Source: DASYRM01 sp036004405
GTDB lineage: Bacteria; Acidobacteriota; Vicinamibacteria; Vicinamibacterales; UBA2999
Length of the DNA: 64,000 nt
Direction of reading: 5' to 3'
Assembly (NCBI GenBank): GCA_036004405.1
Contig: DASYRM010000151.1
Coordinates: 1 to 64,000 of the forward strand
Positions 57,519 through 64,000 of the stretch are shown here, piece after piece (position 1 is the stretch's first letter; each line of letters opens with the position of its first letter). A program made the translations under genes and the position numbers. The notes beneath the pieces are model-generated. The model ran no database searches, was not told the origin of the DNA, and worked only from the letters and a program-made list of their open reading frames with translations.

Positions 57519-60217
57519 CAGCCGAGCAGCAGCGCCTCGACGACGAAACCCGCACGCACTGGAAGCGCTGGGGACCGTATCTCAGCGAGCGCGCCTGGGG
57601 CACGGTGCGCGAGGACTACAGCGCCCACGGCACCGCGTGGGACTATTTCCCGCACGACCATGCCCGATCGCGGGTCTACCGCTGGAACGAGGACGGGCTG
57701 GCCGGCATCTGCGATCGCCGTCAGACGGTGTGCTTCGCGCTGGCGCTCTGGAACGGGCGGGACCCGATTCTCAAGGAGCGGCTCTTTGGCCTCACCGGCA
57801 ACGAGGGGAACCACGGCGAGGACGTCAAGGAGTACTACTTCTATCTCGACAGCACGCCCACGCACTCGTACATGAAGTTCCTCTACAAGTACGGGCAGCG
57901 GGCCTACCCCTACGCGGACCTTGTCGAGACCAATCGTGGCCGGGGCAAGCACGAGCCGGAGTACGAGCTTGCCGACACCGGCTACTTCGACGGCAACCGG
58001 TATTTCGATGTCGTCGTCGAGTACGCGAAGGCGTCGCCCGACGACATCCTGATTCGCATCACCGCCACGAACCGCGGAGCCGAGCCGGCGCCGCTGCACC
58101 TGCTGCCGACGGTGTGGTTCCGCAACATCTGGTCGTGGGGCCGCGACACGCGGCGCCCGAGGCTCGAGGCTGGCCACGGCACCACGGCGACCATCGAGCT
58201 CGATCACCCCGACAGCGGACGGCGCACGCTGGTGCTCGAGGGCAGTCCCGACCTGCTCTTCACGGAGAACGAGACGAACACGCAGCGCCTCTTCGGCGTT
58301 CCGAACGCGATGCCCTTCGTAAAGGACGGCATCAACGACCATGTGGTGCAGGCCAGGCCCGGTGCGGTCAATCCCGAGCGGTGGGGCACCAAGGCTGCCG
58401 GCCACTACTCGCTGCTCGTCGAGCCCGGCGCCGCCGCGGTGGTCCGGCTGCGCCTGGCGGCCGAACCTGCTGCGGACCGCACGGTCGGGGCCGACTTCGA
58501 TCGAATCTTCGAGGCCCGCATCCGCGAAGCCGACGAGTTCTACGACACCGTCATTCCGGGCGAGCTCGCTGCCGACGGACGCCTGGTGATGCGGCAGGCC
58601 CTGGCGGGCATGCTGTGGTCGAAGCAGTTCTACAACTACGACGTCAGCGAATGGCTGAAGGGTGATCCGGGCCAGCCGGCGCCGCCCGCGGAACGCCGGC
58701 GCGGCCGCAACGCCGGGTGGCCGCAACTCGCCAACGAAGACGTGATCTCGATGCCCGACAAGTGGGAGTACCCCTGGTACGCGGCATGGGACCTGGCGTT
58801 TCACTGCGTGTCGTTGGCGCTCGTGGACTCGGCATTCGCCAAGTCGCAGCTCGTGCTGTTGCTGCGCGAGTGGTACATGCATCCGAACGGGCAGCTTCCG
58901 GCCTACGAGTGGGCGTTCGGCGACGTCAACCCGCCGGTGCACGCCTGGGCGGCGTGGCGCGTCTACAAGATCGACAAACGGCGCACCGGCAGAGGTGATC
59001 GCGCCTTCCTCGAGCGCGTCTTCCACAAGCTGCTGCTCAACTTCACCTGGTGGGTCAACCGCAAGGACGCCGAGGGCATGAACGTGTTCCAGGGCGGCTT
59101 CCTGGGCCTCGACAACATCGGCGTATTCGACCGCAGCGCCCCGCTGCCCACCGGCGGCCACCTCGAACAGAGCGACGGCACGAGCTGGATGGGGATGTAC
59201 ACCCTCAACATGCTGGCCATCGCGCTGGAGCTGGCCAAGGAGGACTCCGTCTACGAGGACGTCGCCACCAAGTTCCTCGAGCACTTCCTCTACATCGCCA
59301 ATGCCATGAACAACATGGGTGATGACGGCATCCAGTTGTGGGACGAGCAGGACGGCTTCTACTACGACGTGCTGCACCTCGGCAATGGTGACCACTTCCC
59401 CCTGCGTGTGCGCTCGATGGTCGGCCTGATTCCGCTCTTCGCGGTGGAAACGCTGGAGCCGGCGCTGCTCGAGAAACTACCCGGCTTCCGCCGGCGGCTC
59501 GAATGGTTCCTGCAGCACCGCCCGGATCTCACCGGCAACGTGGCCAGCGTGCGGCGGCCGGGCGTGGGCGATCGCCGGTTGCTCTCGATCGTGAACCTCG
59601 ATCGGCTGCAGCGCGTGCTCAAGGTGCTGCTCGACGAGAAGGAATTCCTTTCGCCCTTCGGCGTTCGGGCCCTGTCGCGCGAGCACCTCGAACGTCCTTA
59701 CATGCTGACGGTCGGCGACCAGGTACACAGCGTGCGCTACGAGCCAGGCGAGTCGTCCACCGAACTCTTCGGCGGCAACTCCAACTGGCGGGGCCCGATC
59801 TGGTTCCCGGTGAATTTCCTGCTGGTCGAATCCCTCCAGCGGTTCCACCATTATCTCGGTCCCGACTTCACCGTCGAGTGCCCCACCGGTTCGGGCGTGA
59901 TGATGTCGCTGGCGCAGGCCGCCGAAGAGGTGTCGAAGCGCCTGACGCGCGTGTTCCTCCGCGACGACGCCGGACAGCGGCCGGTGCTCGGCGCCAACCA
60001 GATGTTCCAGTTGGATCCGCTGTGGAACGATCTCATCCCGTTCCACGAGTACTTCCACGGGGATACCGGCCGCGGGGTGGGGGCCAGTCATCAAACCGGG
60101 TGGACGGGACTGGTGGCGAAACTCCTGCAACAGAGCGGTGAGCGGTCGTCGCCGGCCGCGCGTCGCGCGGCGCGCACCCGGCGCACGGCAGCACTCGAAA
60201 GCGTGGAGACCGTCTGA
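57515..60217 (+). CDS. GH63-type glucosidase
   Basis: The 900-residue protein matches the bacterial GH63 group: WGPYLSERAWGTVREDYSAHGTAWDYFPHDHARSR, FGLTGNEGNHGEDVKEYYFYLDSTPTHSYMK, WEYPWYAAWDLAFHCVSLALVD (catalytic acid region), PAYEWAFGDVNPPVHAWAAW and FGGNSNWRGPIWFPVNF. It hydrolyses alpha-glucosidic or related bonds, releasing glucose. No signal peptide is seen, so it acts inside. It overlaps VOC by 4 nt and the glucose dehydrogenase by one base. Confidence 0.9.
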   Translation: MTAEQQRLDDETRTHWKRWGPYLSERAWGTVREDYSAHGTAWDYFPHDHARSRVYRWNEDGLAGICDRRQTVCFALALWNGRDPILKERLFGLTGNEGNHGEDVKEYYFYLDSTPTHSYMKFLYKYGQRAYPYADLVETNRGRGKHEPEYELADTGYFDGNRYFDVVVEYAKASPDDILIRITATNRGAEPAPLHLLPTVWFRNIWSWGRDTRRPRLEAGHGTTATIELDHPDSGRRTLVLEGSPDLLFTENETNTQRLFGVPNAMPFVKDGINDHVVQARPGAVNPERWGTKAAGHYSLLVEPGAAAVVRLRLAAEPAADRTVGADFDRIFEARIREADEFYDTVIPGELAADGRLVMRQALAGMLWSKQFYNYDVSEWLKGDPGQPAPPAERRRGRNAGWPQLANEDVISMPDKWEYPWYAAWDLAFHCVSLALVDSAFAKSQLVLLLREWYMHPNGQLPAYEWAFGDVNPPVHAWAAWRVYKIDKRRTGRGDRAFLERVFHKLLLNFTWWVNRKDAEGMNVFQGGFLGLDNIGVFDRSAPLPTGGHLEQSDGTSWMGMYTLNMLAIALELAKEDSVYEDVATKFLEHFLYIANAMNNMGDDGIQLWDEQDGFYYDVLHLGNGDHFPLRVRSMVGLIPLFAVETLEPALLEKLPGFRRRLEWFLQHRPDLTGNVASVRRPGVGDRRLLSIVNLDRLQRVLKVLLDEKEFLSPFGVRALSREHLERPYMLTVGDQVHSVRYEPGESSTELFGGNSNWRGPIWFPVNFLLVESLQRFHHYLGPDFTVECPTGSGVMMSLAQAAEEVSKRLTRVFLRDDAGQRPVLGANQMFQLDPLWNDLIPFHEYFHGDTGRGVGASHQTGWTGLVAKLLQQSGERSSPAARRAARTRRTAALESVETV

Positions 60218-61392
60218 TGAAAGCTCTTGCCGTCGTTCCCGGACGCGCCCACAGCCTGCACCTGATTGACGTGCCGAAGCCGACTCTTGACGAGGTGCCC
60301 GCCGGGCGCGGCGTGCTCGTCCGCGTGCTCCGCGTTGGCGTGGACGGCACCGACAAGGAAATCGATGCCGCGGAGTACGGCCAGGCGCCGCCCGGAGACA
60401 ATTACCTGATCACCGGCCACGAGGGCTTTGGCGTGATTGAGGCGGTGGGACCGGCGGTCACGGAGCTCACCGCTGGCGACTTCGTCGTGGCGACCGTTCG
60501 CCGACCGGGGTCGAGCCTCTACGACCGCATCGGCACGTCGGACATGACCACCGACGACGTCTACTTCGAGCGAGGCATCAACCTTCGCCATGGCTACCTG
60601 GCCGAGTACTACGTGGACGATGCGGACTTCATCGTCAGGGTGCCGGCCGGCCTCAAGGAGGTCGGCGTGCTGCTCGAGCCGATGACCGTGGTGGAAAAGG
60701 GGATCGCGCAGGCCTACGAAATCCAGCGGCGCCTGCGCGTGTGGCGTCCGAAGCGCGCAGCCGTGATGGGCGCCGGCACCATCGGCCTGCTGGCCGCGCT
60801 GGTGCTGCGGCTGCGCGGCCTCGACGTCACCGTCTTCGGCCTGCGGCCGGCTCCGTACCTGAACGCCGACCTGCTGGCAATGATCGGCGCTCGCTACGTG
60901 TCGACGGCCGCGACGCCGGTAATCGAGGCGTCGCGCGCGTTCGGGCCGTTCGACATCATCTTCGAGGCCACCGGGTTCTCGCCGGTCGTTTTCGACAGCA
61001 TGCAGGCGCTCGGCAAGAACGGCGTGCTGGTGCTGTCGAGCGTCACCGGCGGCGACCGCCGCGTCGAAGCACCGGCCGACCGGATCAACCTCGAGTTCGT
61101 GCTCGGCAACAAAGTGATGGTGGGGACGGTGAACGCCAACCGCGAGTACTTCGAGCGCGGCGTCGAGGACATGGCGCTGGCCGAAGCGGAGTTCCCGGGC
61201 TGGCTTTCCCGGCTGCTCACGCACCCGATCACCGGCCTGGAACGCTACCGCGAGCTGGTGGGCGCGCTTACGTCGGGTACCGACGTCATCAAGGCGTTCT
61301 GCCAGGTGGCCCCGCCACCGGCGGCGCGAGGATCCGCGCCGCCGGAGGACGACAGGGCAATGGCAGGCGCCGCGGCAAATACGTTACCCTGA
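60217..61392 (+). CDS. Glucose 1-dehydrogenase, medium-chain type
   Basis: The 391-residue protein has GVDGTDKEI near 41 (Asp43 in place of the usual zinc-binding Cys, as in halophilic archaeal glucose dehydrogenase), GHEGFGVIEAVG with His68 and Glu69, LLEPMTVVEKG, the NAD(P) motif GAGTIGLLAALVLRLRG and a glucose-dehydrogenase-type C-terminal domain (NKVMVGTVNANREYFERGVEDM). It would oxidise the glucose freed by the overlapping GH63 gene to gluconolactone. The one-base overlap implies coupled synthesis. Confidence 0.88.
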   Translation: MKALAVVPGRAHSLHLIDVPKPTLDEVPAGRGVLVRVLRVGVDGTDKEIDAAEYGQAPPGDNYLITGHEGFGVIEAVGPAVTELTAGDFVVATVRRPGSSLYDRIGTSDMTTDDVYFERGINLRHGYLAEYYVDDADFIVRVPAGLKEVGVLLEPMTVVEKGIAQAYEIQRRLRVWRPKRAAVMGAGTIGLLAALVLRLRGLDVTVFGLRPAPYLNADLLAMIGARYVSTAATPVIEASRAFGPFDIIFEATGFSPVVFDSMQALGKNGVLVLSSVTGGDRRVEAPADRINLEFVLGNKVMVGTVNANREYFERGVEDMALAEAEFPGWLSRLLTHPITGLERYRELVGALTSGTDVIKAFCQVAPPPAARGSAPPEDDRAMAGAAANTLP

Positions 61393-61398
61393 GCCCCC

Positions 61399-61665
61399 TT
61401 GAGGGAGGTTCCTCTGGATACCAGGCCTTACATCACGTGTCAGCAGCTCATCGACTTCATCATGAGCTACCTGGACGACGAGCTCCCGCAGGATCAGCGC
61501 GCGGAGTTCGACCGCCACATGTCCGCCTGCCCGTCGTGCGTGGACTACTTGAAGACCTACGAGAAGACCGTGCTCCTGGCCAAGTCGTGCGCCGATGATC
61601 CGGTGCCGGAGGAGGTCCCCGAGTCGCTGGTGCAGGCCATCCTCGAGGCGCGCAAACGTCCGTAG
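61399..61665 (+). CDS. Small zinc-finger protein of anti-sigma type
   Basis: The protein of about 88 residues has CQQLIDFIMSYLDDELP, then HMSACPSCVDYL, giving a His-x3-Cys-x2-Cys zinc site as in ZAS anti-sigma domains. No membrane helix follows, so it is either a soluble anti-sigma factor or a fragment. TTG 61399 has no ribosome site; a GGGAGG lies inside the first codons, so a start a few codons later at a rare codon is possible. It might control the ECF factor at 46784, but they are far apart. Its stop TAG is the TAG of a repeat. Confidence 0.7.
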   Translation: MREVPLDTRPYITCQQLIDFIMSYLDDELPQDQRAEFDRHMSACPSCVDYLKTYEKTVLLAKSCADDPVPEEVPESLVQAILEARKRP

Positions 61666-61703
61666 GGGCCGCCGGGTACGTAGGGGCCGCCTTCAGGCGG
61701 CCC
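61662..61703 (+). repeat. REP-like palindrome with leading half copy after the zinc-finger gene
   Basis: GTAG-GGGCCGCC half site at 61662, then GTAG and full GGGCCGCC-TTCA-GGCGGCCC (61680-61703). The first TAG is the stop codon of the zinc-finger gene. Confidence 0.8.
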
Positions 61704-61741
61704 GTCTGTATTTCGCGGGCGGGCGATCCGAGTTCCAGATG

Positions 61742-62242
61742 TCATCTGTCTCCTCCAGCGAGCGATGCCTCGCATCGCACGATCGCCGTGCGGATGGCGT
61801 CGATCAGACTCGTGCGCTCCTGGTCGTCGAGACGGCGATCCGGCATCGCGCTGAGCGGTGTCGTCCAGATCGGCAGGCCCCAGCGCGCGTCGCCGACGTA
61901 TCGCGGAACGATGTGCCAGTGCAGGTGCGGCACCACGTTGCCGAGCGACTCGACGTTCATGTGGTCCGGGCTCATCGCCAGGGCGACGGCGTGCTGCGCC
62001 AGAAACAGGTCGCCGACGAACGCCGCGTACTCGTCTTCCGTGAGCTGATCGAGCCGCGCCGCGTGCCGGCGGTCGAAGACCAGCTGGCACTGCCCCCGGT
62101 AGGTCTGGTTCTTCGCGAGGTAGAGCGACGACGCCGACAGCGTTTCGATGAAGTCCCAATGATCGTTCGACTCCGGCCGCGGTGCGCACAAGGGACACCC
62201 GGCGCCCTCGACGCGTGTCAGCCAGTCAGCGCGATCGTCCAT
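61742..62242 (-). CDS. HIT-family nucleotide hydrolase
   Basis: The 166-residue protein has the HIT triad HLHWHIVPRY with three histidines, a CPLC pair near the N-terminus and a substrate loop VFDRRHAARLDQLTEDEY. HIT proteins split nucleotide phosphoramidates or dinucleotides. It follows the GNAT gene by 16 nt on the same strand and probably shares its transcript. Confidence 0.87.
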   Translation of the reverse strand: MDDRADWLTRVEGAGCPLCAPRPESNDHWDFIETLSASSLYLAKNQTYRGQCQLVFDRRHAARLDQLTEDEYAAFVGDLFLAQHAVALAMSPDHMNVESLGNVVPHLHWHIVPRYVGDARWGLPIWTTPLSAMPDRRLDDQERTSLIDAIRTAIVRCEASLAGGDR

Positions 62243-62258
62243 CGAGTGAGTGCCCCGC

Positions 62259-63056
62259 TCAGTGGCCGGCCAGGAACCGCTTGTCGATGAAGCAGGTGTG
62301 CGTCGCCACGATCTCGTAACCCATGCGGGCGTAGATCGGCCGTCCGGCGTTGCTCGCGTGCAGAAACGTCGGCCGTTCGCCGAACTTGTCGGCCGCCACG
62401 CTCAGCGCGTGCCGCATCGCGGCCTCGGCAAAGCCGCGCTTCTGATGCGCGGGCTGTGTGGCCACGAGCGCCACGTACCGGTAGCCGCCCGCGAGCAGGA
62501 CCGTGGCGCTCGTCACCGGCGCGCCGCCGGCACGCCCGAGCACGCCGACATGATCGGCCCAGAACGCCCCGCGGCCGAACGCGGGCCTGGACGCCGCGAG
62601 GTCCACGCCGTAGGCAGCGCTGTTGACGTCGATGATGTCGCCGCAGCCGCCGTCGTCCTCCGGCACTTCGAGCTGCAGGCCGGCCGGAACGCTCGCGGCG
62701 GGGGACACGCGGCGCGCGCTCATCCCAGTCATCGGAAAGAGCGGGGCCAGGCCACACGCGTCGAGCACGACCTCGGCGTCGGTGCCAGGCTCGAGCGCCT
62801 CGTGCGTCACGATCAGGAGCCACGGAGGAGTGGAGTTCGAGGCCCATTGCATGGCGCCGCGGGCGGATGCGTCCAGTGCCCTCGCCGACAGCTGGTCGCT
62901 CGTGAGGACCGCCACGTTGAAAAAGGCGATCGGCAGGCCGGTGAACATGTAGTCCATGCCCGCGGCACTCTCGATACGCGAGCCCGGGCAGGCGCGCCCA
63001 AAGATTCTCCACGCGTCGAGGAACTGCGAAATGCTGAGCGCCACTCCCTCCGTCAC
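62259..63056 (-). CDS. GNAT-family acetyltransferase
   Basis: The protein of about 265 residues has an N-terminal region of unknown type and a C-terminal GNAT domain with ALVATQPAHQKRGFAEAAMRHAL (acetyl-CoA loop) and FLHASNAGRPIYARMGYEIV. GTG 63056 overlaps the MFS stop by 4 nt. The acyl acceptor is unknown. It may modify or act on the substrate of the linked carrier. Confidence 0.8.
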   Translation of the reverse strand: MTEGVALSISQFLDAWRIFGRACPGSRIESAAGMDYMFTGLPIAFFNVAVLTSDQLSARALDASARGAMQWASNSTPPWLLIVTHEALEPGTDAEVVLDACGLAPLFPMTGMSARRVSPAASVPAGLQLEVPEDDGGCGDIIDVNSAAYGVDLAASRPAFGRGAFWADHVGVLGRAGGAPVTSATVLLAGGYRYVALVATQPAHQKRGFAEAAMRHALSVAADKFGERPTFLHASNAGRPIYARMGYEIVATHTCFIDKRFLAGH

Positions 63057-64000
63057 GCTGCCGCCTCCTGCACGGCGTCCTCGAACACCTGATGGGTCGG
63101 ATCGAGCTTCAGCCACAGCATGGCGCCGATCGAGAGCGTGAGGACCATGGGAATGAACGGAGCATTGTAGCTGCCGGTGTAGCCGACGATGTAGCCGTAG
63201 CCGACCGACGACAGCACCGAGGCGACCTGCGCGGCCGTGTTCATGAACCCGAACATCACGCCGGCGTGCTGGCGCCCGGTGTCGAGGCAGACGGCGCACA
63301 GGTTCGGCTGCTGCAGCAGGATGCCGGCGTAGGCGAGCGACAGGAACGCGAGCGCCCAGCCGTTGCTGGGCGTCACGCTGGTGACGGCCATGAAGATGGC
63401 GGCGCTGGTGAGACCAAACACGCCGACGGTCCGGCGGCCGGCCCTGAGCCCCCAGCGGCGGACGAGCGCGTCGCTGAGCAGCCCGCCGCTGGCGTTGGCG
63501 ATCGCGCCGACGACGTACGGCAGCGACGACAGGACCAGGGCCGCCTCGGTGTAGCCGCGCCCGCGCACGAGATACGTCTGAAGCCAGAACTGAAAGAAGG
63601 CGATGGCGTAGACGTAGCTCGCGCCGATCAGCGCGATGCGCCAGAAGGTGCCGTCGGCCAGCGCGCGCCCCCACGGCATTTTGGCGTGGACGTCTGCCGC
63701 GCCCGGCCCGATCTCTCGCAACTCTGCCTGCGACACGCCGGGCTTCTGATGCGGCCAGTCACGAAACCACCAATACCAGGCGCCGGCCCAGATCACGCCC
63801 GCCGCTCCGAAGACGAAGAATGCGGCGCGCCAGCCGTAGCGCGCCTGGATCGGCACGACCAGCAGCGGCGAGATGGCGGCACCGACCTGGCTGGTCATCC
63901 ACACGACACCCCAGGCGCGGGCGCGATGCGACGCGGGAATCCATCGACCGATGACGATGGACGCGTTGGGATAGGCGCCGGCCTCGCCCACGCCAAAACC
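63053..64000 (-). CDS. MFS transporter, truncated at the right edge
   Basis: The visible 315 residues begin mid-protein at GFGVGEAGAYPNASIVIGRW, the loop typical of the anion:cation symporter (ACS) branch. They run through about nine helices to WLKLDPTHQVFEDAV. These carriers import sugar acids, phthalate or similar anions with H+. The N-terminus lies beyond the window. The gene leads a three-gene reverse operon with GNAT and HIT. Confidence 0.85.
   Translation of the reverse strand, partial: GFGVGEAGAYPNASIVIGRWIPASHRARAWGVVWMTSQVGAAISPLLVVPIQARYGWRAAFFVFGAAGVIWAGAWYWWFRDWPHQKPGVSQAELREIGPGAADVHAKMPWGRALADGTFWRIALIGASYVYAIAFFQFWLQTYLVRGRGYTEAALVLSSLPYVVGAIANASGGLLSDALVRRWGLRAGRRTVGVFGLTSAAIFMAVTSVTPSNGWALAFLSLAYAGILLQQPNLCAVCLDTGRQHAGVMFGFMNTAAQVASVLSSVGYGYIVGYTGSYNAPFIPMVLTLSIGAMLWLKLDPTHQVFEDAVQEAAA

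Noticed and set aside
57491..59395. 634-codon open frame on the minus strand
   Set aside because: Antisense to the GH63 gene, shadow composition.

Overview
The window is very GC-rich DNA with tightly packed, often overlapping genes on both strands. The gene families suggest a soil-type member of the Acidobacteriota, most likely near the Vicinamibacteria. The pointers are a DUF1592-type cytochrome protein, a DUF1552 protein and a secreted ankyrin protein side by side, a TonB receptor, secreted proteins of acidobacterial type, a PEP-CTERM mini-protein, ECF sigma and sigma-54 regulators, and ornithine-lipid-type acyltransferases. This is inference from protein families; no rRNA or tRNA gene was seen.

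Layout. 1-7.4 kb: an IS110-like transposase tail, an AlkZ-like winged-helix protein, a TonB receptor broken by a frameshift, then malate synthase, DAHP synthase and a di-haem cytochrome c. 7.5-16 kb: a hybrid histidine kinase, a VapBC toxin-antitoxin pair, an EF-P paralogue with an EfpL-like loop, a secreted hypothetical protein, a PEP-CTERM mini-protein, a REC-PAS-GGDEF-EAL protein and a fructokinase. 16-25 kb: the DUF1592/DUF1552/ankyrin set, then a reverse-strand membrane redox operon (86-aa and 34-aa membrane proteins, a ferric-reductase/Rieske fusion, a Cys-motif protein). 25-37 kb: a YfcC-type carrier, a pteridine-reductase-like SDR, LtrA, a di-haem peroxidase, a TetR regulator with clear operators facing a membrane operon, a rare alpha/beta-hydrolase/ATP-grasp fusion, and DoxX, DinB, TANGO2, DedA and EthD proteins. 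37-43 kb: PhoD, an SDR, an SMP-30 lactonase-like protein, a GlcG-cupin fusion, GlcG and a BON protein. 43-49.6 kb: a sigma-54 activator, then perfect palindromes and a -24/-12 promoter before a STAS/ECF-sigma pair, an SDR and a Na+/H+ antiporter. 49.6-61.7 kb: an OlsF-like acyltransferase, a DM13 protein and a sugar block (GH133, aquaporin, GMC, VOC, GH63, glucose dehydrogenase, zinc finger). 61.7-64 kb: HIT, GNAT and a truncated MFS carrier.

The most striking feature outside the genes is a family of about 15 short palindromes (stem GGGCCGCC-type, loop TGAA/TTCA) preceded by GTAG. This is the architecture of REP elements mobilised by RAYT transposases. Stem sequences vary but stay complementary. 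In at least six places the TAG stop codon of a gene is the TAG of the element's GTAG or CTAG. One copy sits in frame inside the fructokinase gene, one encodes the C-terminal tail of VapC, and one supplies the aquaporin stop. A second palindrome family (AACCGGCGTTAAGCCGGTT) has three copies, and GC-rich short tandem repeats sit at three gene starts.

The genes combine into plausible local programmes: a sigma-54 to STAS/ECF relay at 43-47 kb, release and oxidation of glucose by the overlapping GH63 and glucose dehydrogenase genes, and a membrane electron-transfer operon at 23-25 kb. No complete unknown defence or CRISPR system was seen.
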